NCBI GenBank assembly: GCA_020635435.1
Contig: JACJZU010000001.1
Location: 248,001 to 312,000, forward strand
Length of the DNA stretch: 64,000 nt
Direction of reading: 5' to 3'
From: Flavobacteriales bacterium
GTDB lineage: Bacteria > Bacteroidota > Bacteroidia > NS11-12g > UBA9320
Made by a program: the position numbers and the translations under genes. The notes under the pieces are model-generated. The model was given only the letters and a program-made list of their open reading frames with translations. It was not told the origin of the DNA and searched no databases. Below, piece after piece: positions 53,085-62,536 of this stretch (within the stretch, counting starts at the first letter, position 1; every line of letters begins with the position of its first letter).

Positions 53085-53639
53085 TTAACCCGCCCGTTCG
53101 TACGCCTGTCGGATCCAGCTGTAAACCTCGTCGGTTAACTCCGCCGCATTGGCCAGATCGATCTTGTGGGAGCACATGGCATTTGCCTTTGCGATCTCCT
53201 GAAGGACTCCGTGTTCGGGTTCTCCCTTCAGATTCAACTGAACCTCGAATCGGGTTTTTGTGGCCGGCTGAAAAATGGCGAACTGTTTTTTACGCCTTAA
53301 GCTCACATAGGCATTTTTAGGTGCAACCTCCACATCGGATCCGAGTTTTTGGGTGAATCGGATCAGTTCGTTGTACAGAGGTTTGAAATGCTCCTTGCCC
53401 GTGTACTGCTGGGTTACAAGGTCATTGGTGTCGGTCGCCGAACCGGCATCGGACTCCCGGGCTTTGTGCGCCACCAGATTCGCAAAGCCGTGTGTGAAGC
53501 TGTGTTCTTCCTTCAAAAATTTGATGATCTCGCCGTGCTTGCCAAAATTTTTCGCACGAACGATCTGAACCCATTCTTCAAGCGATCTGCCTGTGTTCTT
53601 GTGCAGATTATCGATCATTGTTTGTGCTGTTTGATCCAT
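53085..53639 (-). CDS. DUF4287/DUF5655 domain protein
   Basis: A 184-aa cytoplasmic protein. Residues 1-70 match DUF4287 (TGRSLEEWVQIVRAKNFGKH, FTHGFANLVAHKA); 85-184 match DUF5655 (VEVAPKNAYVSLRRKKQFAI), a domain with likeness to DNA-transport/restriction-associated folds. No role is established. Confidence 0.85.
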   Translation of the reverse strand: MDQTAQTMIDNLHKNTGRSLEEWVQIVRAKNFGKHGEIIKFLKEEHSFTHGFANLVAHKARESDAGSATDTNDLVTQQYTGKEHFKPLYNELIRFTQKLGSDVEVAPKNAYVSLRRKKQFAIFQPATKTRFEVQLNLKGEPEHGVLQEIAKANAMCSHKIDLANAAELTDEVYSWIRQAYERAG

Positions 53640-53686
53640 TTACTATTGCTTTATTTCAGCGTTATACATAACAAAGTTATCTCCAC

Positions 53687-54244
53687 CTATTCATCCCAAA
53701 CACCCATGATGGTATTGATGCCGGCCCTTAAACCAAAGAAATACTCCTGCTGTCGGAACTTGGGCATCATCAATTCATCGATTATGGCCTGACAAACGCT
53801 GTTCGTGAGCACTTTTTCCGCACCCAGGCCAACCGAAATTCCCACCTTTCGAAGCGGAAAACAGAGTACGATCAAAACCCCGTTGTTCAATTCTTTCTTT
53901 CCAATCCCCCAGTTATTGGCCAGATCGGTGCCGTATTTGACAATATCGGTATAGGGCCCCAGATCGTCCACCAACACGATGGCGATCTCCCGCGATGTGC
54001 CTGCCTCGTATTCGATAAGGGCATGGGCAAGTTCGGCTTCCAAACTATCACTCAACAAACCGGAGAAGTCGTTCACATAACCAACAGCCTCCGGAAAAAC
54101 GAAAGTGCTCGCACCGTTCTGAGCAGAATCGGCAACCTCTATCGCTTGACCGCGGAGATCCTGCACACTTAACAGAAGAAACAAACAAGTCAACAGATGC
54201 CCTATTTGGGCATAACGAATACGGAGAAGCAGATGCTGTTTCAT
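53687..54244 (-). CDS. TPM domain protein
   Basis: A 185-aa protein with a signal peptide and one TPM domain (about 45-185): VNDFSGLLS, SREIAIVLVDDLG, GVLIVLCFPLRKVGISVGLG. TPM proteins in plants and bacteria help repair or assemble membrane complexes, and some show acid phosphatase activity. There is no C-terminal membrane helix or Gly-rich tail as in the longer YgcG type. Confidence 0.85.
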   Translation of the reverse strand: MKQHLLLRIRYAQIGHLLTCLFLLLSVQDLRGQAIEVADSAQNGASTFVFPEAVGYVNDFSGLLSDSLEAELAHALIEYEAGTSREIAIVLVDDLGPYTDIVKYGTDLANNWGIGKKELNNGVLIVLCFPLRKVGISVGLGAEKVLTNSVCQAIIDELMMPKFRQQEYFFGLRAGINTIMGVWDE

Positions 54245-54338
54245 GGCTAAAAGAACGCGTCAATTTAGCGATTCAGCCCCTGAAAATCAAATCCCGGTCT
54301 ACTCCCGGCTGAGCATGGAACAGCGGAACCGCTGCTTA

Positions 54339-56135
54339 TTAGGAATTCATGGCCATGAGGAACTCGGCATTGTCCTTGGTGCCCATCATTTGCTTGAGCA
54401 TCAGGTTCATAGCTTCTTCGGAGTTCATATCGGCAAGGTAGTTACGAAGCACCCAAAGCCGCTGCATAACTTGTTTGTCGAGTAACAGGTCTTCACGTCG
54501 GGTAGAGCTGCTGATGATGTCAATAGCCGGGAAGATGCGTTTGTTCGACAGTTTTCGGTCGAGCTGAAGTTCCATATTACCGGTTCCCTTGAATTCTTCA
54601 AAGATCACCTCATCCATTTTACTACCGGTGTCGATGAGTGCTGTTGCAATGATGGTGAGCGAACCGCCATTCTCGATATTTCGTGCAGCTCCGAAGAAGC
54701 GCTTTGGTTTATGCAGGGCATTGGCGTCCACACCGCCGGAGAGTATCTTACCTGAAGCCGGTTGAACAGTATTGTAAGCGCGCGCCAAACGGGTTATCGA
54801 GTCGAGGAGGATCACCACATCATGACCGCATTCGGTCATGCGCTTGGCCTTTTCCAAAACGATATTGGCCAGTTTCACGTGTTTATCAGCCGGCTCGTCG
54901 AAGGTCGATGCAACTACCTCTGCTTTCACACTGCGGGCCATATCGGTTACTTCCTCCGGACGTTCATCGATCAAAAGTATGATCATATACACTTCCGGGT
55001 GGTTCTGACTGATGGCGTTGGCAACGTCCTTCAACAAATTTGTTTTACCGGTTTTAGGTTGAGCCACGATCAATCCGCGTTGTCCTTTACCGATAGGGGT
55101 TATCAGGTCGATGATCCGTGTAGAATAGTTATTCGACTTGTATTCCAGGTTGAATTTCTCTTCCGGGAACAGGGGAGTAAGGTGTTCAAACGAAACTCGA
55201 TCGCGCACCACTTCCGGCGATTTCCCGTTGATCATTTCCACATTGATCAGAGCGAAATACTTCTCACCTTCTTTTGGTGGTCGAATGGTACCGAGCACCA
55301 CATCTCCGGTTCGCATTCCATAGGACTTCACCTGTGAAGGGGAAATGTACACGTCGTCCGGGGAAGGCTGATAATTATAGTCGGCCGATCGGAGGAATCC
55401 GTACCCGTCCTGAATGATCTCCAGCACACCTTGAGCACTTACCAGACCCTCTTTTTCAAGGAATTGTATCAGGGCATTCTTTACCTCCCGGCGGCGGTCG
55501 CGTTCTTCGTCACGCTCCGTTCGTTCCGGTCTTTCCTGACGTTCGGGTCGGTCCTGTCGTTCGGATCTATCCTGACGTTCGTTGCGCTCGGGTCGGTCCT
55601 GACGGCGCTCATTCCGATCCCGGTTGTCACGACGTTCGCGGTTTTGATTGGATCTGTTATCGCGATTCTCACGGTTTTCCGCATTGCGCTGCCGAGGTTC
55701 GGCTTCAACGGTCTCTGTTGTTTTCACCTCAACGCTTTCCTGAGTCTCGGGCCTTTGCTCCTTTCGCGGAGGTCGTTGGTCCGGACGAGGTTGACTAACG
55801 GTTTTGTTGTCCTTGGTGTCGTTGTTCCCATTTACTCGGCGTTGCCGACGATTCTTGGCATTGCGGTTATCTGAACCTTCTGTGTTCTGAGGGGCTCGTG
55901 ACTCCTCCTTCTTTGGATTCTGGTCCGTACGATTCTCACGTTTTTCCGTGCGTTCGGCGGGGGTGGCTTTTTTAACCTCTTCGCGAGGTTTGGTTTGCGG
56001 CTTTATAGCTTGCTCTTCGAGGATCTTGTAGATGAGGTCCTGCTTTTTCAGACCTTTATGATTCACCTTAAGGGTATCTGCAACCTCCCTTAGATCAGAA
56101 ACGAGCATATTGCTCAGGGCGACGATGTCGTACAT
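54339..56135 (-). CDS. rho: Transcription termination factor Rho
   Basis: A 598-aa hexameric RNA helicase. The N-terminal Rho_N helices (1-42) are followed by a long low-complexity insert (about 45-218) rich in Arg, Asn, Gln, Glu and Asp with repeated ERQDRPER-like units. Then come the RNA-binding cold-shock-like domain (about 220-300, GVLEIIQDGYGFLRSADYNY) and the RecA-type motor with Walker A QPKTGKT (Lys364, Thr365) and Q-loop/R-loop region. The insert makes it about 180 aa longer than E. coli Rho; such inserts are typical of Bacteroidota. Confidence 0.97.
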   Translation of the reverse strand: MYDIVALSNMLVSDLREVADTLKVNHKGLKKQDLIYKILEEQAIKPQTKPREEVKKATPAERTEKRENRTDQNPKKEESRAPQNTEGSDNRNAKNRRQRRVNGNNDTKDNKTVSQPRPDQRPPRKEQRPETQESVEVKTTETVEAEPRQRNAENRENRDNRSNQNRERRDNRDRNERRQDRPERNERQDRSERQDRPERQERPERTERDEERDRRREVKNALIQFLEKEGLVSAQGVLEIIQDGYGFLRSADYNYQPSPDDVYISPSQVKSYGMRTGDVVLGTIRPPKEGEKYFALINVEMINGKSPEVVRDRVSFEHLTPLFPEEKFNLEYKSNNYSTRIIDLITPIGKGQRGLIVAQPKTGKTNLLKDVANAISQNHPEVYMIILLIDERPEEVTDMARSVKAEVVASTFDEPADKHVKLANIVLEKAKRMTECGHDVVILLDSITRLARAYNTVQPASGKILSGGVDANALHKPKRFFGAARNIENGGSLTIIATALIDTGSKMDEVIFEEFKGTGNMELQLDRKLSNKRIFPAIDIISSSTRREDLLLDKQVMQRLWVLRNYLADMNSEEAMNLMLKQMMGTKDNAEFLMAMNS

Positions 56136-56283
56136 TAAATCAGATAATTTTTGCTAATCATTAAGAACTCCAGGATTCCAAGAAGGTACTTGCGACTGAT
56201 TTCTTTGGAAAAGTGTCTTGAAGTGAAAGGATGGTTATCCTTGTCGCAGCAATATTAACGAATTATTCGAGGATACAAAAAAA

Positions 56284-57513
56284 TCAGACCAAAAGCTTCA
56301 CGGGTTGCTCCAGAAGTTCTTTTAAGGTCTGCAGGAATTTGGCCCCTGTAACACCGTCTACTACCCTGTGATCGCATGAAAGGGTCACTTTCATGACCTG
56401 AGCGGGCTTCATTTCCCCACCTTCAACGATCACGGTTTCCTTTACGCCGCCCACTGCCAGGATACAGGAGTCGGGAGGATTGATGATGGCTGTAAATTCC
56501 TCGATCCCGAACATACCGAGATTGGAAACGGTAAATGTATTTCCTTCCCAGTCGGTGGGTTGCAATTTTTTCTCTTTGGCCCTTACGGAGTAGGCCTTAA
56601 CTTCTTCACTAATAGTCGAAAGGCTTTTGCCATCAGCAAATTTCACAACGGGAACCAGCAATCCTTCTTCAACGGCCATGGCTACTCCAACATGCACATG
56701 ATGATTCTGACGTATCACATCACCCAACCAGCTTGCATTGACCATGGGATGTTTGCGCAGGGCGATCGCACAGGCCTTCACAATGAGGTCATTCATGGAG
56801 ATCTTCACGTCGCTGTATTCATTCATTTGAACACGTGCCCGAACAGCCTCATCCATACGGATCTCCATGGTGAGGTAGAAGTGTGGAGCGGTGAATTTGC
56901 TTTCTCCCAAACGTCGGGCGATGGTTTTCCGCATTTGCGAAACAGGGATATCGGTATAAGACTCTCTGCCACTCTGGATCGCAGCCGGTGCGCTTGTGGG
57001 AGTGAAATTCTCCACATCGCGCTTAACAATGCGTCCGCCCTCCCCGGAGCCGGGAACTGTGGCTATGTTTATGCCTTTATCCGAGGCAAGTTTGCGTGCC
57101 AAAGGGGAAGCTTTTACCCGTGAGCCATCGGCAACAGGCGCCGAAACTGCCGTGGTTTGCACTTGAGTCGAAGTTTCGCGCGCAGCGGGTTCTGCGGGTG
57201 CAGATCGCACTTCTTCTTGCTCCTTTGCGGGAGTTGAAGCAGGAGCTGCGCTCAGGAGATCATCAAAGGACTCTCCCTTCTTGCCGATCACGGCTATGAT
57301 GCTATCGATGGGCACTGTTGCCCCTTCCTGAACATGTAAATGCAGGATCTCACCTTTCTCGTAGTTCTCGAGATCCATGGTAGCCTTATCGGTCTCCACC
57401 TCCGCAAGTATATCGCCCGGTTTAACACTGTCGCCCACCTTTACTTGCCATGAAACAAGCACACCTTCTTCCATGGTGTCGCTCATTTTAGGTAATTTGA
57501 TCGCTACTGCCAT
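56284..57513 (-). CDS. Pyruvate dehydrogenase E2 (dihydrolipoamide acetyltransferase)
   Basis: A 409-aa protein from ATG 57513. One lipoyl domain (1-78) has the modified Lys43 in VETDKATMDLE. An Ala/Pro/Glu-rich linker is followed by a peripheral subunit-binding domain (about 125-165, KASPLARKLASDKGI). The catalytic domain ends with SCDHRVVDGVTGAKFLQ (His and Asp of the active site). Pyruvate specificity is inferred from family resemblance; other 2-oxo acid complexes are possible. E1 and E3 genes are not adjacent. Confidence 0.93.
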   Translation of the reverse strand: MAVAIKLPKMSDTMEEGVLVSWQVKVGDSVKPGDILAEVETDKATMDLENYEKGEILHLHVQEGATVPIDSIIAVIGKKGESFDDLLSAAPASTPAKEQEEVRSAPAEPAARETSTQVQTTAVSAPVADGSRVKASPLARKLASDKGINIATVPGSGEGGRIVKRDVENFTPTSAPAAIQSGRESYTDIPVSQMRKTIARRLGESKFTAPHFYLTMEIRMDEAVRARVQMNEYSDVKISMNDLIVKACAIALRKHPMVNASWLGDVIRQNHHVHVGVAMAVEEGLLVPVVKFADGKSLSTISEEVKAYSVRAKEKKLQPTDWEGNTFTVSNLGMFGIEEFTAIINPPDSCILAVGGVKETVIVEGGEMKPAQVMKVTLSCDHRVVDGVTGAKFLQTLKELLEQPVKLLV

Positions 57514-57600
57514 AATCGCTGAATGAGGGCGCAAAGCTACTAATTACGGTTCAAATAATGTTGACAAGAAGCAAGCAGCTATGCCGACCTTCGTTGGTCA

Positions 57601-58395
57601 ATGAATCAGTACGAGAATTTCCTGCGGTATGTGTTTGAGAACGGGACCACCAAAACCGACCGCACGGGAACCGGCACGCGAAGTGTGTTTGGTGGTCAGC
57701 TGCGTTTCGATCTTTCGGAAGGTTTTCCCCTCATCACAACCAAGAAAGTGCATACCAAGTCGGTGATCTATGAATTGCTCTGGTTCCTGAAGGGCGACAC
57801 GAACATCAAATACCTCACCGACAACGGGGTGCGGATATGGAATGAATGGGCGGATGAGCATGGTGATCTGGGACCGGTTTACGGCAAACAATGGCGCAGC
57901 TGGGAGACATCCGATGGCCGAACGATCGATCAGATATCCGAAGCCCTTCATCTCCTGCGCACAAACCCCGACAGCCGGCGTATTTTGGTGAATGCCTGGA
58001 ATGTGGGCGATCTACCGAAAATGGCATTGAGTCCTTGCCATTGTTTGTTCCAGTTCTATGTTGCCGATGGCAAATTGAGTTGTCAGTTGTATCAGCGCAG
58101 CGCGGATCTGTTTCTGGGTGTGCCGTTCAATATCGCATCCTACGCCCTACTCACCCATATGATGGCACAGGTATGTGGTTTGGAAGTTGGGGAATATGTA
58201 CACACATTTGGCGATGCCCATATTTACTCCAACCATTTTGAGCAGGTGCGTTTGCAGTTGAGTCGTGAAGCCCGGCCCTACCCTACCTTAAAATTGAATC
58301 CTGCAGTAACTGATCTGTTTGCTTTCGACTATGGGGATATTGACATCCTGGGTTATGATCCGCATCCGGGGATTTCGGCGCCGGTGGCGGTTTAG
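57601..58395 (+). CDS. thyA: Thymidylate synthase
   Basis: A 264-aa enzyme making dTMP from dUMP with methylenetetrahydrofolate. Catalytic Cys is in LSPCHCLFQFYV; folate and dUMP sites are visible in TKTDRTGTGTRSVFG, QRSADLFLGVPFNIASYA and HTFGDAHIYSNH. The length is normal. No folA follows; its 3' end runs into a C-free G-rich tract. Confidence 0.97.
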   Translation: MNQYENFLRYVFENGTTKTDRTGTGTRSVFGGQLRFDLSEGFPLITTKKVHTKSVIYELLWFLKGDTNIKYLTDNGVRIWNEWADEHGDLGPVYGKQWRSWETSDGRTIDQISEALHLLRTNPDSRRILVNAWNVGDLPKMALSPCHCLFQFYVADGKLSCQLYQRSADLFLGVPFNIASYALLTHMMAQVCGLEVGEYVHTFGDAHIYSNHFEQVRLQLSREARPYPTLKLNPAVTDLFAFDYGDIDILGYDPHPGISAPVAV

Positions 58396-58558
58396 GGGGA
58401 TGGGTAGATAGGTAGTTGGGGAGATGGGAAGTTGGGAAGTTGGGAAGTTGGGAAGTTGGGAAGTTGGGAAGATAGGTAGATAGGAAGATGGGTAGATAGG
58501 AAGATGGGAAGATGGGAAGATAGGTAGATAGGAAGATGGGGTTGGGGGTTAGATAAGG
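58389..58558 (+). repeat. C-free G-rich tandem repeat tract
   Basis: For 170 bases the + strand contains no C. It includes five consecutive units of GGGAAGTT (near 58424-58465) and several related GGTAGATA / GGAAGATG units. The run of GGG separated by AAGTT meets the classical G-quadruplex pattern. It lies between convergent thyA and the response regulator, covering the last codons of both. Confidence 0.9.
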
Positions 58559-59193
58559 CGGGTTTGAATGGCGGTTTTGACGGCTTCGGCGCGGGAGTGG
58601 ACGTGAAGTTTTTTATAGATATTTTTAATATGTGCCCGGATTGTATGTCCGCTCACGTATAATTTATCGGCAATTGCCTTATAGTTTTCGCCGTTGCACA
58701 ACATCTTCAACACTTCGGTTTCCCGGTCGGAGAGAATTTTTTCACTTTGTTTTGGCTCGTAGAAGCTTTGAACAACTTTCCGGGCTATGCCGGCACTCAT
58801 TGGCGATCCACCTAGGCGAACCTCTCTGATAGCTTGTAGTATTTGCTCAGAGGGGGTTTCTTTCAACAAATAACCTGTGGCACCTGCACATATGGAATCG
58901 AATACGTCCTGGTCGTGTTCACTTACCGTTAAAATCAAGAAATCCGTTTCAGGCAGTTTGTCCCGGAGCAGTTTCAGGCATTCAATTCCGGACATCCCGG
59001 GCAATCCAAGATCCAATAAAATTACATGGGGCTTGAGATCAGCCAAACCGTCCAGGGCATCTTCCGCGGTCGGGTACAGACTAATACAACCAATATCCGG
59101 TGAATTATTTATCAGTATAGATAGTTGAAGCCTGATCACGGGATCGTCTTCAATGATACTTACCGTAATAATGTCACTTGCTGTTTTTCTCAT
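58549..59193 (-). CDS. NarL/LuxR-type response regulator
   Basis: A 214-aa regulator. The receiver domain has acidic pocket EDD (15-17) and phospho-acceptor Asp61 in VILLDLGLPGMSG. The C-terminal LuxR HTH spans about 145-210 (LSDRETEVLKMLCNGENYK, VSGHTIRAHIKNIYKKLHV). It is preceded on the same strand by the propeller sensor kinase, 87 bases upstream, which is very probably its partner. The target genes are unknown. Confidence 0.95.
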   Translation of the reverse strand: MRKTASDIITVSIIEDDPVIRLQLSILINNSPDIGCISLYPTAEDALDGLADLKPHVILLDLGLPGMSGIECLKLLRDKLPETDFLILTVSEHDQDVFDSICAGATGYLLKETPSEQILQAIREVRLGGSPMSAGIARKVVQSFYEPKQSEKILSDRETEVLKMLCNGENYKAIADKLYVSGHTIRAHIKNIYKKLHVHSRAEAVKTAIQTRLI

Positions 59194-59280
59194 GATTAAA
59201 GATTCAATTTAACGAGACACCTTCTGATCGGAACTACCTATAGGGATTCGCTTTTGCCAAAAAGTAGGAACTTGTCTGGA

Positions 59281-62200
59281 TCAGGTAATCTGGGGTTCCA
59301 TATCCTTGAGTGTATTTGGTAAAACAAGCTGAATCATTGTTCCACTACCGGGCGTACTGCGTACGTGAAGTCTGGCCCCTATTCGATGTGCCCTTTGCAA
59401 CATGTTCTTGAGTCCATAACTTTCTCGGTTCATGGATATGTCGAAGCCGACTCCATCGTCGACAAGAGAAATGGCCACCCCATCCGGAGTATTTTTGCAT
59501 TCCAGTACAACCTCATTTGCCTTGGAGTATTTGATGCAATTATTGATCGCCTCTTTGAATATCATAAGCACTTGCAACTTCGCATCAAAATCGAGTTCCA
59601 CATCCTGCCATTCCATGAAAGAAGAATGAGTTTTGAAACTGGAATTCAAATACTCGAATTGATTATTCCCGAGGTCCTGCAAACGTTGAAGAATTGCTGT
59701 CAAAGAGTCTTTTTTCGGGTCCAGAGCCCATACGAAATCGCGCATACCGGAAGTTAGGTCCCGTGCATTTTTCTCAATTTGATCTAAACAATCTACGACT
59801 ACCTCATCCTGAGCATTTTGTTTGGCGGTAGTGGTAAGTAGATTGATACGTGTGAGTTTGAGGCCGGTTTCATCGTGAAAGTCGCGGGCATTTTTCTGAC
59901 GCATGATCTCCCGTTCATCCATGCGGGCTTTGTTTACGGCCTTTTCAGCTTCGAGTTTGATATCCATCTCTCTTCGGTAAATTGCTATTCTTGTGCGAAT
60001 GAAGATCCAAATAAGTCCCATAGCTGCTAGGCCAAATAGTATATACGCCCACGTCGTTTGATACCATGGTGGGGAAATTAGAATTGTAAGCATAGTTGTT
60101 TCCCCAGACCATATGCCGTCGCCGTTTGAAGCCATAACTTCAAACTTGTATTCGCCGGGATCCAAATTGGTATATGTAGCGGTGTTGGTATAGCCTGCAT
60201 CTTGCCATTCCTCGTCGAAGCCCGCCATCCTGTATTTGTAGCGTTGTTTTTGGACATTCAGAATATCCAGACCTGTAAATGAAAGGGTTAGGACATTCTG
60301 GTCGTGTTTGAGCTTTATTCTTGAAGTAAAGGCGATGTCCTTGTCAAGGTTGATAAGATCATTGTCTTCTGCCCTTACCTTGGTAGGTATTTCACGGTTA
60401 AATAATGCCAAGGAAGTCAGGATCGGTTTTGAAGGCGGAGCTACTGCCTTCATCAATTGGATAGGATCGAACCAGGCTACGGCATTCCGGCAAGAAACGT
60501 ACAGTAAACCATCGGCACCGGTTTCGATGCCATCGGTCATTATTCCATCTGAAGGCATTCCGTCCGGGACCACGAAATGACGAACGTCTGAGGTGTTTGG
60601 GTCGAAACGGTACAGTCCACCCAAAGTACCTATCCATAAATAGCCATTCTTGTCTTGATTTACTGAGGTAAACACCTCAGTTTGCCAACCAATTTCCCTC
60701 CCAAATCTTTTAAAGCGGAAGGTTCCGGAGGTATTTGATTTCAGCAAGTTGAGCCCGTATGCGGTTGCGATCCAGATATTTCCGGATCGATCTTCAAAAA
60801 TATCATTGATGGCGTCGTTGCTGATTGATTCTCCACTTGTCGGGTCATTGGTCAACCAGATTAAATTCGCTCCTTTCAGTTCTGCCCCTTTTGGTAAAAA
60901 CGCGACACCTGACCTTCTTGTCCCGATCCAAACATTCCCATTTCTATCTTTTAGGATACAATTCATTTGATTGGCATTTGAAATCGCCGCCTTTTGAGAT
61001 TCATCACGGAAAGACTCAAAACTTTCGGTCGGTATGTGGAAGCGTGAAATGCCGTTTGCTGTGGCCATCCAAATGTGGTCCGCTCCGTCCCAGAACAAGT
61101 CCGTGACCAGATAAGAGGCAGCGCCATCACCGCTGAATTGTTTGTCTTTGTAAGGGTATCGGACAAATTTGAGCTCGTCGTAATCTGAAACCCTCAATCG
61201 AGCCAAACCAGAACTGGACGTAAAGAAGAGATCTCCGCCAGAAGTTTCAATGATATCCATTACATAATCACCTTCCCAGGTTGCTGTTTCGGAGTTCAAA
61301 AAGGCTCTCGTACCATCTTTTTTAACAAGAGACAGGCCTGAACTCCCCATCCAGAGCGTACCTCTGGAGTCGCGGTACGCACACAAAGGATCTCTGGGAA
61401 GTGGACTTAGTGAGTCGATCCCTTTGTGAAAAAGAACGTTAAACGGTTTCGTGTAAGGAGTTATATAATCGGTATGATTATACAGAAGTACGAACACGTT
61501 GCCGTTACCATCTTCCGTTATACGGGTCACATGATTCTCGGCAAGACTTCGAACATCATTCAATCTTGAGGTGTAAACCTTGAAGGTGCTGGATTGAGGA
61601 ACGCGCAAGGCCAGCCCGTTTCTGCTACCAATCCATAATCGACTGCTTCGATCCAGAAAGATACATTGAAAATCTGAGATCGGCAGTTCGGGAGTTCTTC
61701 CCGACATGGAGCTCACAATTTCTTTGCTTACAGGGTCGAATTGAAGAACGAGATCGTTACCTCCCAAGATCCAAATCCGATTTTTTTCAAAGCAGAAGTC
61801 TTTCAAACCAGGTATACCGGCAAACAAGTTCATTGGGAAATTGGTGAATACAGGTTGAAGACTACAGGATTCGTATGATTCGACTTTGGTAAGTCCCATA
61901 GGAGATGAGAACCATATTCGACCCGAAATATCTTTGGCAAAACGAGTTACGAACGAGCCTGGGACTTCTGCTACCTGACATGTGCCACCTTCCTTGAGAT
62001 CTACGATATCTACTCCTACACCGGTTGAAACCCACAACTGATCATTGGAAATGGTTATATCGATTACGTTATTACTCCGAATGCTTCCCTGTTGCTCGTC
62101 GAAAACCCGGAAGTCTCCATCCGATGTACGATAAAGGAAAACGCCTTTTCTCGCAGTAGCTATTGCAATGTATTCGTTTCCCCACGGTGCGATCCGGGTG

Positions 62201-62490
62201 ATCTCTAGTCGGCCATAATCAATTCCTCCCGGTTTTCTGAATTCGATCAATTTCATAGCATTCCCGTCAAATCTGGCCAGCCCACGATAGGTCGCGATCC
62301 AAACGAATCCGAATGAATCCCGGTAGATATCACGTGCTGCAATGGTTGCATCGTTTTGATTTCCTACGATCAAATGCTCAAATCGCTCCGGAATAAACGG
62401 TTGAGACCTGGAGACTGAAATGAAAGCGGTTTGAATGATCACCAATAGTAAAAGTGGCGCAGAGATCTGACATCTATACATTCTTTTCAT
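59281..62490 (-). CDS. Two-component sensor kinase with propeller and Y_Y_Y domains
   Basis: A 1,069-aa membrane kinase. A signal/anchor (about 10-28) is followed by a long periplasmic region with repeated two-component-propeller units (DSFGFVWIATYRGLARFDG, NGNVWIGTRRSGVAF, SGNIWIATAYGLNLL, NGYLWIGTLGGLYRF). A Y_Y_Y domain (about 770-830, YKYRMAGFDEEWQDAG) and a membrane helix (about 838-860) come next. The kinase is of the HisKA_3 type with His in ARDFHDETGLKL, then a HATPase (VDDGVGFDI, SYGLKNMLQRA). There is no receiver or AraC domain fused, so it is not a hybrid; the adjacent NarL regulator is its likely partner. The ligand is unknown. Confidence 0.94.
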   Translation of the reverse strand: MKRMYRCQISAPLLLLVIIQTAFISVSRSQPFIPERFEHLIVGNQNDATIAARDIYRDSFGFVWIATYRGLARFDGNAMKLIEFRKPGGIDYGRLEITRIAPWGNEYIAIATARKGVFLYRTSDGDFRVFDEQQGSIRSNNVIDITISNDQLWVSTGVGVDIVDLKEGGTCQVAEVPGSFVTRFAKDISGRIWFSSPMGLTKVESYESCSLQPVFTNFPMNLFAGIPGLKDFCFEKNRIWILGGNDLVLQFDPVSKEIVSSMSGRTPELPISDFQCIFLDRSSRLWIGSRNGLALRVPQSSTFKVYTSRLNDVRSLAENHVTRITEDGNGNVFVLLYNHTDYITPYTKPFNVLFHKGIDSLSPLPRDPLCAYRDSRGTLWMGSSGLSLVKKDGTRAFLNSETATWEGDYVMDIIETSGGDLFFTSSSGLARLRVSDYDELKFVRYPYKDKQFSGDGAASYLVTDLFWDGADHIWMATANGISRFHIPTESFESFRDESQKAAISNANQMNCILKDRNGNVWIGTRRSGVAFLPKGAELKGANLIWLTNDPTSGESISNDAINDIFEDRSGNIWIATAYGLNLLKSNTSGTFRFKRFGREIGWQTEVFTSVNQDKNGYLWIGTLGGLYRFDPNTSDVRHFVVPDGMPSDGIMTDGIETGADGLLYVSCRNAVAWFDPIQLMKAVAPPSKPILTSLALFNREIPTKVRAEDNDLINLDKDIAFTSRIKLKHDQNVLTLSFTGLDILNVQKQRYKYRMAGFDEEWQDAGYTNTATYTNLDPGEYKFEVMASNGDGIWSGETTMLTILISPPWYQTTWAYILFGLAAMGLIWIFIRTRIAIYRREMDIKLEAEKAVNKARMDEREIMRQKNARDFHDETGLKLTRINLLTTTAKQNAQDEVVVDCLDQIEKNARDLTSGMRDFVWALDPKKDSLTAILQRLQDLGNNQFEYLNSSFKTHSSFMEWQDVELDFDAKLQVLMIFKEAINNCIKYSKANEVVLECKNTPDGVAISLVDDGVGFDISMNRESYGLKNMLQRAHRIGARLHVRSTPGSGTMIQLVLPNTLKDMEPQIT

Positions 62491-62536
62491 AGCCTATCGA
62501 TTTGATGAAACCGACAAGTTAGCGAATTATAAATGA

